Below are positions 34,205-46,201 of a DNA stretch of 64,000 nt, in pieces. The position numbers were made by a program, and so were the translations under genes. The notes below the pieces were generated by a model. That model made no database searches, was not told the DNA's origin, and saw nothing but the letters and a program-made list of their open reading frames with translations. Each line of letters starts with the position of its first letter. Positions within the stretch are counted from its first letter, which is position 1. The DNA comes from Hypericum androsaemum (Eukaryota > Streptophyta > Magnoliopsida > Malpighiales > Hypericaceae), in contig OZ023184.1 of NCBI GenBank assembly GCA_963995505.1, positions 7,642,308 to 7,706,307 of the forward strand, in the 5' to 3' direction.

Positions 34205-35031
34205 ACGATGGTGGATGGACTTTCCTCTTCTGCTGCTGTAGGCTTCTTTGATTGTTTCTCTATTTTGATTGCCATATGCACCATATCTTCCAACTCCATA
34301 TAGTGTTGCAACTCTACCTTATCTTGGATTTCAGGATTTAATCCACACATAAACCTAGCCATAGTGGCTTCTCGGTCTTCTTCAATATTAGCTCGGATCA
34401 TAGCAATCACCATCTCCTTGTAATAATCTTCCACACTCATATTTCCTTGTCGAAGTCCTTGTAACTTCTTATACAGCTCCCGATAGTAATGACTAGGAAC
34501 AAATCGTTTTCTCATTATCACTTTTATATCTTCCTACGTCTCAATTGGTCATTCTCCATACCGTCTTCTATTTGTAACAAATTGATCCCACCAAGTAACA
34601 GCATAATCAGAAAACTTAGATACAACGAGATTTACCTTCTTTGCTTCAGAATAATTGTGGCAATCAAAGACAAATTCAATCTTCTTCTCCCACTCGAGGT
34701 ACGCTTCTGGATCAGACCATCCTTTGAACGATGGAATCTTCAACTTGATACTTCCTAAGTTGTCATCACCCCTATGCCTAACATCTCTAGGCTGTCGTTC
34801 ATTCCTCTTACTACCAATGACAGAACCGGTGTCATTTTCTTCATAGATACCAAAATCTACCTCGTCTTCACCCCTTCCTTCCCTAGGTAGCACTCTTCCT
34901 CCTCGTGCAGTAGGGGATCTTTGTGGCTGCCCGGTACATGAATTCTCTAACTGATCTATTCGTACTTGCAACGGCTCTATCTCTGCCCTCATTAATTGTC
35001 TAAATTGTCCCAACAAAGCTTTCACGAACAC
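34189..35031 (-). pseudogene. Gypsy gag (Retrotrans_gag), two stops
   Basis: One frame covers the gag domain: KIPSFKGWSDPEAYLEWEKK, FDCHNYSEAKKVNLVV, WWDQFVTNRRR, then RKRFVPSHYYRELYKKLQGL, SVEDYYKEM and REATMARFMCGLN. It is broken by TGA (34549-34551) and TAG (34537-34539), where relatives have Arg and Trp. Both are C-to-T/G-to-A type changes. The C-terminal zinc knuckle is absent and the frame runs into ORF X, so pol and the end of gag were deleted together. Confidence 0.85.
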
Positions 35032-35399
35032 TTTTTGATCACCGTTGCCTAAAGTACCTTATCCACTCTTTTCATTATTGTGAGACATATTGCTGTAAGA
35101 AAACAAGGTTAGATAAACAATGGACCTCACCAATTCTCTCCTTCACGTGTTTACACTAAAGGATGTGATGCCCTTAATTTCCTCGTGTTTTACTCAACAA
35201 TTGGCTCTTGTTCACTCTAATATCCTTACCACTCTTACCTTTTTCCACTCGTTGACTACTCTCTTAAATCTGTTGGAACCAATTCAAACACATCAGATGT
35301 TTGTAAGAGCAAGATCTAATGAAGTAATGGTTCTTTCAGCACGGGATTGATCTAAAATAACAAACTTGCAATACTTCAAAAATCTGGGCTAGGCAATCC

Positions 35400-35535
35400 T
35401 TCTATCAGCTTTCTTTTCTTCTTGGATTTTCTTTCCTTTTCTTTTGCGTTCTTTTCTTTTCTTGGCGACTGCAACAACCCTTCTTTTCTTTTCTTTTTTT
35501 TGTCTTTTTTTGTCTTTTTTTTTGTCACTAAGAAA
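35400..35535. repeat. Pyrimidine-rich leader tract of gypsy
   Basis: TTTTCTTTTC-type repeats between PBS and gag. A similar tract follows the other PBS at about 32640-32795, which supports the tandem structure. The Phe/Ser-rich ORFs here are artefacts. Confidence 0.55.
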
Positions 35536-35626
35536 TAATCAGATAACAAACTACTATCTCTCTAATCTAAATACTAAAATAAGCAAACAAAAATTTAAAG
35601 ATGGATAAGTCTGAAGTAGAGCCTAA

Positions 35627-35638
35627 GCTCTGATACCA
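35627..35638 (-). other. Primer binding site (tRNA-iMet)
   Basis: TGGTATCAGAGC on the minus strand, next to LTR copy A and upstream of gag. Confidence 0.75.
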
Positions 35639-35643
35639 ACTGA

Positions 35644-36215
35644 TGTAAACCCTGTTATGGATCCACGCAGAACCCAGATCTATCTATGTTCAGATTGATA
35701 GAAATCTCAACCTGTTGTTTGCGCCTCTGCAAGAACCTCGGTGTGAATAATCTCGACCTGCTACTGTAGGGAAATAAGAACCTTGATTTGATGAAGACGC
35801 CACAAACGGTGATGTATATCTGTTTGATAAGTGGTTGTTCGTGCAAGGTTTGGTCAGCCCGCAAGAATACAAAAGAGTGTCAAAACTCACGAATTTTATT
35901 CAGCAAAAAGTGTGTCTCTTTATTCTATTTGTGCCTCTATAAATAGGCAAAGTCAAGAGACTCTTAATTCGAATTGAGATATGCTCAAAATAAAATTATA
36001 GCATCCTAAACATATTTGAACTTCTAAAAATAAAATTATCCAATAAGGGACTTCTTAGAAAAACTAGAACTGCTAAAAAAATAAAATTAACAAATATCTG
36101 ACTTCTTAAATAGTTTAGAACTCCTAAAAAATAAAATTAAGATAGAATTAACTTCCTAAACAGACTCGAAATCTTAAAAAATGAAATTATTGCATAATTT
36201 TGCAGATCTGATTCA
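35644..36215 (-). repeat. Gypsy LTR, copy A
   Basis: About 570 bp, TGAATCAG...GGTTTACA on the minus strand. A purine-rich tract AAGAAGAGGGGAATAA lies directly upstream and the PBS downstream. A TATA-like motif CTATTTATAG lies near 35935-35944. It is colinear with copy B but clearly diverged. Confidence 0.7.
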
Positions 36216-36393
36216 TATTATTCCCCTCTTCTTGAAATGGATTTGTCCTCAAATCCTTGCATACACCATGTTTTTGCCAATTCACAACCACACTTGAACA
36301 AGATGAAATCTTTGAACGTTCACCCTGAACTTGATACATTCTGTTTCAACAGAACAAGTACTATGATCTTAAACAATCAAAAGTCATCTCCAA

Positions 36394-36804
36394 CTAAAAA
36401 GCCATAGATATACTAATTTGTATAAGCCTTTCTGCAATCTTCAAAGCATTCCATAAATTGATCAACGCTGACCCTCCAACATAATAAAACTTGTCAACTC
36501 CCAAGAAATCAATATGCTCAACATATTCAACATGAAAATCTGATGACATGTAAGATATGGGCTGAATCTCTTCCTTGTCAACCATAACAATAAATACTTC
36601 ATATTCACCATCAATGAGAATTATGCACTTCTTCATGTGAACAACATCCACAAATTCTGATTCGTCGAATAAGTCCCTCAAGTAAAGAAGTGACATGGCA
36701 TGCTCATCAAAACAATATCCATCAAATAAGTCAATAGAATATTCACCAAATTTCTTCCATATCAAAACCTCTTCTTCAACAATCTCATCAGATGTAACCT
36801 CCAA
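36394..36804 (-). pseudogene. ORF X', second copy of unknown gypsy ORF
   Basis: 136 codons colinear with ORF X at 33569-34204 (MEVTSDEIVEEE, FDEHAMSLLYLRDLFDESEF, FHVEYVEHIDFLGVDKF). Upstream sequence to about 37040 is related to 32335-32560 and no longer forms one open frame. It is a remnant of a neighbouring copy of the same element. Confidence 0.5.
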
Positions 36805-37040
36805 ATCATCAGAACTACATACCTTGTCCTTAATGTCACGCTTAGTATTAATGGTGTTCTCTCACTTTACATCGACTTCTCTAACAAAATCAGCTCCTGA
36901 ATTCTTCTCATCTCTGAACCTCGTCTTCCTTTGTTGAATTTGTTTTTCCCTACATACAATAGGAATGTTATAAATATGCTCTTGTTTGCACAATATCCGG
37001 TCTATCTTTTCGTTGATCTTCTTGACCTCTCGCCTCACAT

Positions 37041-39960
37041 CTGATTAACTAAGAAATAACAAAAGATATTATGTTGAAAAAATAGTAGAGTTTAAACTAA
37101 ACCCATCTTATTTAAACTAAGATATTAAGCGGCATTTGGAAACATCAAGGGAAAATTTATTCGAAAATAGTATTCGAAACTCGATCAAGGCATTTGCACA
37201 AATAGTCTTGAGTCAACAGAAGCACATTTTAGAATACAAGCAGTTACCATTGTAGTCTCGTAGAGGATGGAAGTCGACGAGTGTACGAGGTCGAGGAATG
37301 CCTTATAACCTGCAGAAACAAAGGAGAAAGTGAACGATTTTAGGATTTCTGACGAGGAACATGAAATTAACATAATGGAACATAAAATTAATGAGGACGA
37401 GAGGTCGGAAACGATTTTAGAGTTTCTATTTCTAACGAGTTGAGTTTTTTTGGAAAGAGAACGAGAGCACGAGCCGGTGGCCGAAGAAAGGAGGGAGGAT
37501 GAGGAGCAGCGACGGGAGACAGAGGACCAGACTAAGGTGAGGGAGACGGAGGACGAGACTCGAGACTAGAGACTGAGGTGAGGGAGACGGAAGGATGGAG
37601 TGGGTCAGAGAGAGAGAAAGAGGTGTACGCTGCTAGGTTTTAATTGGGGAAATTAACTGGGCTAATATATATTCTAAGTAAAATGATGTCGTATGCTCGG
37701 TGTTGTGGTGTATCGGGTTACCTACAAAATGACACCGACCGCCACAGCCCATTTTACATGTCAGTTTGGCAGTTGAACCTACTTCGGGTTGGTCGGTGTA
37801 TCGGGTTAGCAATTTTTTATCGGTTTTCATCTCACCCCTAGCAACTGGCGACCGACGATCGAGTAAGAATGACAGCAACCTGCGAGCGAGGAGGAAAGGA
37901 TGGCGGGATAGGACACCGGAGCCTTCAAGAAGAGTGAGACAACTGGTGTTCTCAACCTTGGAAAGGGGCGGCGAGGACCAGACAAATGGAAAAGAACGGT
38001 GGAGGCTTTGGAAAAGAAAAAAACTTAATTGAGACAGTGGACTCCTAAATTTGGGTGAGAAGTCTCTCTTTAACTACTAGAGAGAGAAGTGACACTTTCA
38101 CTTTTATAATTGTCGTGGTATGATTTTTTTTCCAATTCAAGTTCTAACAGGTGTTGACAATAAAAGAGTTTAATACATTTGCAGTCTAAATATCAAATAA
38201 TTGGATTCTCTAGACTCGAACACGATATAAAATAATATAAGATATTTATTGCTTTTTTTTCAAAATTAGTTGTATCCAGACCAACTAATTGAATCACAAA
38301 GAACACTATTGGAATCTCAAAATTCAACCCGGTTCATAATTTGAAAGTAAAATAAGAAATTGGAGAGTGCAAATATAAGGTTATTTTTTTAAATTTTTGA
38401 TATTTAGAGGGGAGTATTCTCGAGTCCTATTTATATGACGATTCTCTCAATTGTGTCTTTATATTCGTAAAGATAAAACTCAATATTTTTTAAAGTAAAT
38501 TCAAATATTTTACCACTTGAAATAATTTTCTTGGATAATAGGAGGTTACTTAGAGACTTAATGATCACCTTAATGAGATGCGTTCTAAGCTCAGACAGAG
38601 ATCGTTTAGAAGTGACAGACTAAAGCACGTTTTTTCGTGTAATGATATCATAGGTGGGGCCAAGCACAATTTTATAATAATCAATCATATGATAAAAAAT
38701 TAAAATTGAAACGTAATATTTTCTTAGATTCATGAATGTGGACTCATCATTGACTTGTTTCTTTTGGACCTGTCCGGCACATATTTAAATGTAATAAAAA
38801 ACCAATAGAGAGCTGACAACTCATTCGAGCACTAGTTACATATTTTAGGCTTAATTTACAATTGAGATAGCGACCTAACATTCATCAGGGGCTAAGAGCA
38901 GTGATCTAACTACTTTTTTTATATGATATTTATAACAGTACTATCGAAACTGAAAAAAACCAAACATTTTTATCATCCTTTGCAATATTAATCACTGGAA
39001 TTTCTTTATGTCAATCTATCCAGCTATACTCTACGTTGGGTGATGAAGAAAACCAGATAAGCTAGCATTATCGATCGGTTCCAGAAAATAAACAAAGGCT
39101 AAAGTAAGGGCAACTTGCATCTGATTTTTTTTTTAATTCTTTGAGAAAAAGAGAAATTTTCTTCAATTACGGGGAAGAGTATATTACTTCATTCCCGCCA
39201 AAAATTAAAAGGAAAGAGCAGCACAGATCATATTTGGTGGATCCTAATGGTTGACTGATGAAACGCCCGGGGAACAATTGTCTCCGCAGATCAATACAAG
39301 TATTTTCTAGCGTATTTTGTCTTTATTCACACGCATCTCATAAACTTTTCAGAAAATTACCCATCCTGAAATTATCTCAGGTCAAATACATTTAATTTTA
39401 GAATTTTTTCAAAGTGTGTGCAACAAAAAAATGTATCTTGTTAATATGGATGATAGTCCACATCAAATTACTCAAAAAAAATTTATTAACAGATCATTAA
39501 CAGAATATCTCAATTACACTATAATATTATAATATGATGCAGTAAATGAAATGCGAGAAACAGTTATCGTAGTTGGTTGAATATTACATAAGTACAAAAT
39601 TCTATTAAAATTTATATTTACGATAATGTAAAATCTCATATGTGCCGTCAAAGTGTTTATGTAGGTACGTCAAAGTGTTTTGAAGGATATGTACAAGTAT
39701 TTTTTGGAAGTAAAAAATATTAATATTTTTCAAAACTTTTAACCCGACAATAAATTTAAAAAAATCGAGTCAGCTACTACTCGAAAAAACAAATCGATGG
39801 TGGGACCCAAGAATCTATGGAGCGATTACTCCATATGACGTGGCCTTTGTCGCCATGATTTTGTTGTTTTTTCTAAGTTAACACAAAGTAGTATTAAGCG
39901 GACAAACCCGAGTTCAATATTACAGACATATTAGATGAGTGATTAACAATCCAATCAAAA
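37041..39960. other. Intergenic, no gene seen
   Basis: Nearly 3 kb. A purine-rich stretch at 37440-37630 and a moderately GC block at 37680-38030 carry short ORFs without recognised domains; the rest is AT-rich. CACCCCTAG at 37825-37833 could be one end of a hAT element of the TAGGGGTG family, but no partner end was found. Confidence 0.35.
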
Positions 39961-39999
39961 GGAAGAGTATTTAACTACTCTGTCTACAAACCCATTCAG

Positions 40000-40740
40000 C
40001 CACAACACTCTGGGGTCTAGGAACATATAACATGAACAAAATGGCAAAGAGGACAAAATTTTCCTAAGAAATTCAACAGTAAAAGTTCCACCTCCCAATC
40101 TACTCGTGGCAAAGGATCACACAAGAACAAATAGGAGAGATGGGAATCAGTCTGGATGAGTGAACTAGAGTCCTTACAACATGAAATCACCGGGGATAAA
40201 ACAAGCTCAATCGCCTTTAACTCATCCTCCAAAGGAGAACTAGTAACAACAAGGTATGACCGAACATACACAAGATGTCCTTATGCATTTCTCGCAACTC
40301 TAGCCACGCCCGATAGACGAGAACCTTATATCCAAGATGCGTCACAGTTGAACTTCATAACATCCATTTCAGGAACACGCCATGAAGTTTGTGGAACAAC
40401 ACGATCGATAGCAGGATGAAGTCTATTGATCAATAGGAGTACCCTCAAAGATATATTTATTTCTGGCATTCCAAATACACCAACATGTGTACAAAGCTAA
40501 CGAGATTAAATTCTTAAAGCCCAGGTTATGCAGAAGAGAAAAACGTACTCTAACCACTTGCAAAAAGATGGAAATAGAAAAATAGAAATACTACAGTTAA
40601 GAGAACTAGTCATCCAGGTAGCCCAGCATGTGAGCATTCAAATAATAAATGAAGAACAAGTTCATCTTCCTGGCAGCAAATATTACACAAAACAGATGAA
40701 AGCAAGTGTATTTTAAACATATTAACCAGTAACAGGAATC
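40000..40740 (-). pseudogene. LINE RNase H domain remnant
   Basis: The minus strand encodes, with interruptions, LALYTCWCIWNARNKYIFEG, then WRVPEMDVMKFNCDASW and SRLSGVARVARNA, then PLEDELKAIELVL. This is the RNase H (RVT_3) domain of a plant LINE with its first catalytic Asp (NCDAS) visible. Several stop codons make it a pseudogene. Confidence 0.7.
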
Positions 40741-42285
40741 TCAATCCTAGCTAAGCGCCAACTGAAATTTTTAACCTTTAGAATAACTAGAATTTTTCAG
40801 AGTTTGGACCAAATTCTAAGGTCAAAAGAGATATTATTAGGACCAACAAGATTAGCCTGAGTCAAAAGCATTTATTGTTTCTTAAAAATATGATACTCTC
40901 GTTTTACAGTATACTCACTATTCTTAGAGAATTGCCATGATTTTGTTGAGTAAGCACTAATCTGCTTTTGGTTAAGTGCTTAGCACTGACTTCTTTTATC
41001 GTTTACTCTGTTAATTTGTGGTATTTTTTATATAATTTTATTCACGTGATGCTAAGTTATTATAAATATTATATTATTTTTTAAAATGGAAATTTTACTC
41101 ACCGAAAAAAAAGATATATAGATAAATTACCAGAAGCATTTAAATAGAGCTTAATTGTATAAAAGCACTCGTTTATTCTACCGTATATTTTCTAATGTGT
41201 TTTACTCGAAGAATTTTAACGAAGCATGTTATTAAAACCTCGTATTCGTACGAGAAAATTTAACAATGATAGTTATAAATATGTGAATATTATGGTAAAA
41301 TAAAATCCTATTATATAAAAGGGCAACTGGTTTCTGTTCCGGTAGTTTATAGCTGTTGATATTCTTTATTTTTTGAATTAATAGCTGTTGATGTTCTGAA
41401 AGTAATGCGAGTGGTGAATAAGACAAAACTGGGAAGAGTAAGACGGATAATTTCAATTAATAATATAAAAAGTGGTTAACATCGGCTCTGTTTGGCGAAA
41501 GAAATTGGTAGCAGATAACATATAGCAGAAAATATATGGCAAGTTGAAAATTATGTTTGGTAAAATCAAGAAGCAGATTCTATTTAGTAGATTATATATT
41601 TTGGTTAAATTAATTATTATTTTATAAATTTATCCTAAATAAAATAAGCTAAATTATTTATATTTATTTACATTGAAATATTAATAATGCAACGCATTCA
41701 TTATTTATATTTCTAAATAAATATTTTGATAAAGTACAAATGATTAACTTATTGAATACATTAATTTGTTACATTTGGTAGGTGATACGAAAAATAATAA
41801 GAATAACAAGACCATGTCATTTATTGTAGTAGATAAATTAATATTTATTACAACATCTTAAAAAAATATTTCATTATCATTTATTGGAATTCTTATAATT
41901 ATATAAAACTAAAAGTAATTTAATCTCTTAATACATGCATCTGTAATGATGCTTGATCTTGACTAGTTTTATATTATTGATCTAGATCTATATCAAGTAA
42001 TTGATTAGTAGCATGAGTGATGAATTTTTAGCAAACCTTGTTAAAATTGCATCTTGCGAGGAATTCAATCCAACGTAATCATGAAGTAGTCACTGTAGCA
42101 TTTTTTTAGTACCTAGCTATTAGTATTTATATAGAGAAAGAGGAAGAAATATTAAGATTAAAAACTATTCTAATCTTATTTTAATCTAATTTGAAATAGT
42201 AATTAAAAGAAAAGCTCTTAATATTTTTTTAATTAAATAGAATCTTTAGTTTTCAAATAGTCTTTAAGCAAAATAAAATATTTAG
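40741..42285. other. Intergenic, no gene seen
   Basis: AT-rich. GGCTCTGTTTGGCG near 41480 resembles the tip of a hAT/CACTA-like MITE, but no matching end was found. Confidence 0.35.
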
Positions 42286-42294
42286 GGAAAAGTC

Positions 42295-43086
42295 CACTTT
42301 AGTACCCTGTGGTATTGCCCAAAATCACTTTAGTACCATGTGGTAAAAAACCGACCAATCGAGTCATACTTATTCCAATTAACATTAAAAAGGTCCTCGG
42401 GCAGCTGCCCAGACCCGCCCGGAGCCTGCCCGGACTACGTGGCCAGCCACGTCACCAAAACTTGATGACGTGGCGCCACGTGGACATCCATCTTCTTCCC
42501 TTTTTTCCTCTCCTCCTCATTCTCCTCCTCCGCCTCCTCCTCCTCGTCCTCGTCCTCCTCCCCCGCCTCCTCCTCCTCCTCCTCCTCCTCTTCTCCTCCT
42601 CCTCCTCCTCCGCCTCCTCCTCCTCGTCCTCCTCCTCCTTCTCCACTTCGTCCTCCTCCTCCTCCACTTCGTCCTCCTCCTCCTCCTCCTCCGCCTCCTC
42701 CTTCTCCTCCTCCGCCTCCTCCTCCTCTTCTCCTCCTCCTCCACTTCGTCCTCCTCCTCCTCCACTTCGTCCTCCTCCTCCTCCTCCGCCTGCTCCTCCT
42801 CCTCCTCCTTCTCCTCCTCCTCCGCCTCCTCCTCCTCCTCCTCTCCTCCTCCTCCGCCTCCTCCTCTTCTCCTTCTCCTCCTCCTCCTCCTCCTCTTCTC
42901 CTTCTCCTTCTCCTCCTCCTCCACGTGGCGCCACGTAGTCCGGGCAGGCTCCGGGCGGGTCCGGGCAGCTCCGGGCAGCTGTTTGATGTTAATTGGAATA
43001 AGTATGACTCGATTGGTCGGTTTTTTACCACAGGGTACTAAAGTGATTTTGGGCGATACCACAGGGTACTAAAGTAGACTTTTCCC
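42295..43086. mobile_element. Mutator-like element with CTC-repeat core
   Basis: The TIRs start GGGAAAAGTC(C/T)ACTTTAGTACC and run ~180 bp. Perfect 9-bp TSDs AAATATTTA lie at 42286-42294 and 43087-43095. The core (about 42490-42920) is (CTC/TCC)n with CCG and CGT variants, bounded on both sides by CACGTGGCGCCACGT-like palindromes. The long Ser-, Arg- or Glu-rich ORFs on both strands are artefacts of this repeat. Confidence 0.9.
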
Positions 43087-43224
43087 AAATATTTATATTA
43101 ACTAAAAAAATTATTTAAATTTTGACAACCAAAATGAATTACCCAACAACCAAATCTCTATATATTAGGAACTATTTCTAAATTATCCATTTATAGTTCC
43201 TAGGGAGAATTCAAAATCCAGTTG

Positions 43225-43485
43225 TGTGATACCCCGTAAATGATATGTACTGTCTGAAACACATTAAGTGATTTGATTGGTACTATCCATACCATCAAGT
43301 TGCATCTTCTTTTTTGGCACACATCTTGAGAGAATTCTAAGGTTGAACGCGTTTGGCCGGGAGTATGATCAGGATGGGTGACCTCCTGGGAAGTTTTCCA
43401 GGATGCTTGTGAGTGAGGACAAAATACGCTGGAAAAGACCTGTGTTGGTCTGTGGAGACAGCCGGTCAAATTACTGGGCGTTACA
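43225..43485 (+). mobile_element. Cassandra-type solo LTR (5S rRNA-derived)
   Basis: 261 bp from TGTGATACCCCG to GGGCGTTACA, flanked by perfect 5-bp TSDs AGTTG (43220-43224 and 43486-43490). The middle carries a 5S rRNA-like segment with the pol III box C, GGATGGGTGACCTCCTGGGA at 43372-43391, and a box A-like part upstream. This is the hallmark of Cassandra TRIM retrotransposons. Only one LTR is present, so it arose by LTR-LTR recombination. Confidence 0.88.
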
Positions 43486-43490
43486 AGTTG

Positions 43491-44520
43491 AGTTAAATAA
43501 AATCTTTCATTTCTCAAATAAATTCTAAGAAAAATAAAATATTTATATTACCTAAAAAAGTTATTTGAATTTTGACAACAAATACAACCAAATCCCTGAT
43601 ATTATGAATTAATTAAAAATCATTTTGTATGGTACCCTCCAAAATAAATCTCTTAATATTTTAAATAGTATTAAAAATCCTAATATTTATTTATTAGAAC
43701 AAAATCTTTAATTTTTCAAATAAGTACTAAGAAAAATAAAATATTTATAATAATAATAAAATATTTAACTTTTTGACCACTAAAATAAATTACCAAAGAA
43801 CCTAACCCTTTAAAATTATTCCTAAACTACTAGTAGATTGCAATTGTCAATCTATTCTCAATCTACCCCAAAACTATTATCTATCACCACAAACTATTTC
43901 AACAAACTGTCATATGGGAGAAGAGACATCGCAGTTGAATAATCTACTAATCGGAATCACTAAAAGTGGTAAAGTCAAATTAGGTGGGCTTGTACGCGGT
44001 AATTATATAACATATTCTAACTTAATTAAAATTTTCCTTTTCGATTCTCGAAGATAATTATCTAAAATTTTATCTTTTTTTTAGTCTCTGTCTTATTACA
44101 ATCTAAATTAGTGGACATGTGATACATATCCTCTTCGAGCTATAATATCAGTGGCGATATTAATGGGAATTTTCCAGGAAGAAACGAAGGAGCACAAGCT
44201 GGATCACGTACTGGATAGTGGGCACTTGGCTCCAATCAAGTCAATCCACGATCTTTTTTTTTGGGAGGAATTGTCAATGCACGATCAAGTTTCACGTGTC
44301 AGGGGTTTTTTTAAACTCTAATATTCAGAATTATGACTATTATTTTAGACTCGGTTATTCAAATTTTTCATGCCATATATGATAACCACAAACCTTCGCT
44401 AATAATGACCTGTCAAAACTCTCAAAAAAAATAATGACCTGTAAAAAAAAATACTTTCGCTAATAATTTCCTTGCTTCTCTTAGTAAAAGTGTACTTTTT
44501 TGTAGGCTAAATGTGTACTT
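43491..44520. other. Intergenic, no gene seen
   Basis: AT-rich DNA with no supported feature. Confidence 0.4.
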
Positions 44521-44527
44521 GTTATTA

Positions 44528-45301
44528 GAATACTCACAACCGCAACCCATCCCAACCTAGGTCACGGAATAAATAATTAATTTCTCTTTCATCTACATCC
44601 AACCCAACCCAATTAAATATTTTCCTACACACACCCACAACCCACCCCAACCTATGTCACATAATAAATAAATAATTTCTCTAACTTTTTAGTTTATGAT
44701 TTTTTCAAATTCGGAGTGTAGAAATGTCGAAAATATGTTTGAAATTAATATTTGATCAATTTAGTAACGTCAAAAGTTGAAATACAGATTGTGTATCAAA
44801 ATATGTCAATATTGAGCTCTATTTATAGATATTTTAAAAAATAAAATTTAATTTTGTTAAAGATAACTTCAATTTTTATAATCACACAAATAATATCCGA
44901 AAAAATTTATTTGTACGAATAACATTGTGTCAAGTATAATTAAGTAGATAGAAAAAAAATAAAAAATATTAGTTTAATGGGGGCCGAGGCCGTGGTCTCG
45001 GGATCACCTGACGACCCCAGGCTGCAGCGGAATTTTTTCCAAAATAGGTAAAAAACATACATATTTTTCCTAAATAGACAAAAATTATACATATTTTATA
45101 AATAAGTTAAAAAATTATTTAATATTAATTTTTTTTGAAGAAGAAGTCCATGTGTCAGGGTGTCTACTCTGCACAACTTTTGTCTATTTAAAAAAAAATC
45201 TCGACCCGCGGCTCAGCCCCCTTTCCCATTTACTTCTTTTTTATTTTATTTTTGTCATCTAGCACCCCGACCCAGCCCCGGGTCCGCGGGTGCAGATGGT
45301 C
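44528..45301 (-). mobile_element. PIF/Harbinger-type element, reverse copy
   Basis: TTA on both sides (44525-44527 and 45302-45304). The right end GGGTGCAGATGGTC is the inverted form of the GACCATSTGCACC-type terminus. The left ~150 bp are the reverse complement of the shared subterminal segment (AATTTCTCTTTCATCTACAT). The part at 45028-45200 resembles the palindromic repeat at 19398-19670, so a second repeat seems to be inserted in it. Confidence 0.6.
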
Positions 45302-45304
45302 TTA

Positions 45305-46195
45305 GCTTGGGCGATAAAGTTCAATAATCTCTCATCCAATAATTATTCGCATGGGCAAAATAAACCGATGTCCTGGGTCTGAAACTAGTTTTTCCTTTTT
45401 CGCTTAATATGGAAATGGAAACATGGGGAAGAAATAAGGGGTTTTTTTTTAAAGTGGAAGGGTGAATGAAAACCATATATAAATATGGTAGAAATTATAT
45501 CCTAATTAGCGTAGAATTCTCTTTTGCGAGATTGTGATTGTCGGTCTTGTTAAAACTCTATCAGAGTAAAATTCGCAATAGGAAAAAATACCTTAGTATA
45601 GTAAAATCTACATTGACGTTATTATCGCTAAACTTGATTTTACATTGGGAGTACAAATAGTTACAATATTACGAGAGATTACCGATATCACAAAACGTAC
45701 AGATACATGTAGATTAACCCTTTTGATATTATCTGGGTATATCGGGGTAGGTTATTTGATAGAGGAAGAAGTTAAGACCAATGTTTCTCGTATCTTATAC
45801 ACTTGTTACATTGCTGTGTGAATTATATGGTGGAGAGGGTCGGTGAATTTTGACAAAACTTTCTATAACAATTTTCTGGTGATATTTTTAAATTTGGCGA
45901 GAATAGTCTCAATTAATTTTCCAATAGAAAAAGTAAATAGTACAACTGCCAAATAACATATATCTTTGTGTTATAATATCTTGTATCTTGGTATATTAAA
46001 TTGACTAATTTAGATTTAAAGGAAATTAAATCTTTAAAAGATAAATAAATTTTTCAATAAATACGTTTCACTTAAATTCAATTTAGCGCATAGTTATCTA
46101 AGCACTCGACAAATATCCGATGACATCCGTAAACAGTTTCTAACCGGAAAACCTAAAACCCCAGAAAAGAACGACGAGACAAGAAGCAAAAAAGG
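45305..46195. other. Intergenic, no gene seen
   Basis: AT-rich DNA with no supported feature. Confidence 0.4.
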
Positions 46196-46201
46196 TATTA
46201 A

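Larger units (their letters stand above)
32035..37040 (-). mobile_element. Ty3/gypsy tandem complex, gag-only
   Basis: Read on the minus strand, the order is: ORF X' fragment, PPT, LTR (36215-35644), PBS (35638-35627), leader, broken gag (35031-34189), ORF X (34204-33569), PPT, LTR (33453-32894), PBS (32888-32877), leader, 5' part of an X unit (about 32560-32335), partial LTR (about 32260-32049), PBS-like site (32046-32035). The PBS reads TGGTATCAGAGC, complementary to tRNA-iMet. No protease, reverse transcriptase or integrase is present. The shared LTRs in one orientation indicate unequal recombination between copies, or insertions in tandem. Confidence 0.75.

Noticed and set aside
42309..43072. 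Several 160-209-codon ORFs rich in Ser, Pro, Arg, Glu or Gly on both strands
   Set aside because: They are translations of the CTC/GAG triplet core of a transposon; six-frame openness comes from the repeat.
43338..43410. 5S rRNA gene
   Set aside because: Only an internal 5S-like part is present, within a TG...CA unit with 5-bp TSDs; it is a Cassandra-type LTR and not a 5S gene.
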